Shown piece after piece: positions 63,546 to 64,000 of a DNA stretch of 64,000 bases (position 1 is the stretch's first letter; every line of letters begins with the position of its first letter). Under the pieces are notes generated by a model. That model searched no databases and was not told the DNA's origin. It was given only the letters and a program-made list of their open reading frames with translations. This DNA comes from Symsagittifera roscoffensis (taxonomy: Eukaryota > Xenacoelomorpha > Acoela > Convolutidae): NCBI RefSeq assembly GCF_963678635.1, contig NC_087070.1:45739467-45803466 (forward strand), read 5' to 3'. Made by a program: the position numbers and the translations under genes.

Positions 63546-64000
63546 ATCATTTAAAAACGATAACTTAGGGTGATTTAAATTGTCATTCACATTCAGTTTT
63601 TTACTTTGCTGACTGACCAATAACAAATTGCCACTAATTAGGCGGATACCGAACACATGCTATTGAACGGGTGCCTGCCATCAGTCCGATAAACCTAGCT
63701 GATGCCAATCCTAAATGATGACTTGTTATCATTAACGCTTATTATAGATTAACTTGCATATATTCACAAAAATATATAAAAATTTAGCGTTTTGAGGAGC
63801 TGATAATTACAAATTACAGGAATAAATTTAAAAACGCATTTGAGTACAGCAAAAACTGTTTCAAAAACCGCCATTTCAATATAGTGAAAATCAAAAAAGC
63901 AGTTCGGGTTGTGGTGACAAAGCCGACAAAAAATAATCAATGGAAAAAAGGCACACATTTTTTGAAAAGGAAATTTTTTAGTTCGCTTAAGCAAGCTGAT
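63546..64000. other. Non-coding end of window
   Basis: Presumably RAB3GAP2 intron. The final 20 bases (TCGCTTAAGCAAGCTGAT) resemble the start of the 84-bp minisatellite unit. No exon was found. Confidence 0.45.

Overview
This is a eukaryotic, almost certainly metazoan, AT-rich window: host genes have GT-AG introns, AATAAA signals and recognisable animal orthologues (RAB3GAP2, a FAM210-type mitochondrial protein), embedded in a very repeat-rich landscape. The sequence does not let me name the phylum. Two same-strand gene pairs are spaced so closely (about 115 and 175 bp) that polycistronic transcription with trans-splicing is worth considering.

Layout. 1-6608 is a satellite built on a 17-bp unit that carries the palindrome TGACGTCA; its right half has a regular 789-bp higher-order period (426+363 bp). 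6.6-18 kb is intergenic DNA made of dispersed non-autonomous repeats (called here M1, R2, R3, R4 and a tRNA-derived SINE), minisatellites and one dead LINE fragment. 18.1-19.4 kb holds two host genes on the minus strand: a FAM210-like gene and a small coiled-coil gene just upstream. 19.4-26.7 kb is again repeats and tandem duplications. 26.8-28.4 kb is a long uninterrupted minus-strand ORF (about 536 aa) with a possible degenerate SGNH-hydrolase-like fold and a low-complexity tail. 28.8-32.6 kb is a nearly full LINE (intact EN-RT ORF, frameshifted ORF1). 33.75-45.04 kb is an old, decayed Ty3/gypsy-type LTR element with an env-like ORF and an internal 748-bp tandem duplication. 47.0-47.6 kb holds two exons of an unidentified gene. 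47.8-62.9 kb holds seven phase-consistent exons of the C-terminal three quarters of RAB3GAP2. Intron 3 of RAB3GAP2 contains a very young Ty3/gypsy element (51897-59498; one mismatch between 379-bp LTRs, 5-bp target duplication TCGTT).

How it fits together. RAB3GAP2 (the Rab18/Rab3 regulator subunit) and its downstream neighbour are read on the minus strand; both LTR elements, the LINE and the SGNH-like ORF are on the same strand. Introns of RAB3GAP2 are packed with copies of the M1 element, and the young LTR element landed inside one of them. The most interesting items are the young LTR element's architecture (gag start codon formed by the last LTR base plus the primer-binding site; a separate 3' frame reachable from pol through a canonical -1 slippery heptamer), the CRE-palindrome satellite, the SGNH-like orphan ORF and the M1 terminal-inverted-repeat family. 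All exon boundaries and homologies were read by eye without alignment tools.
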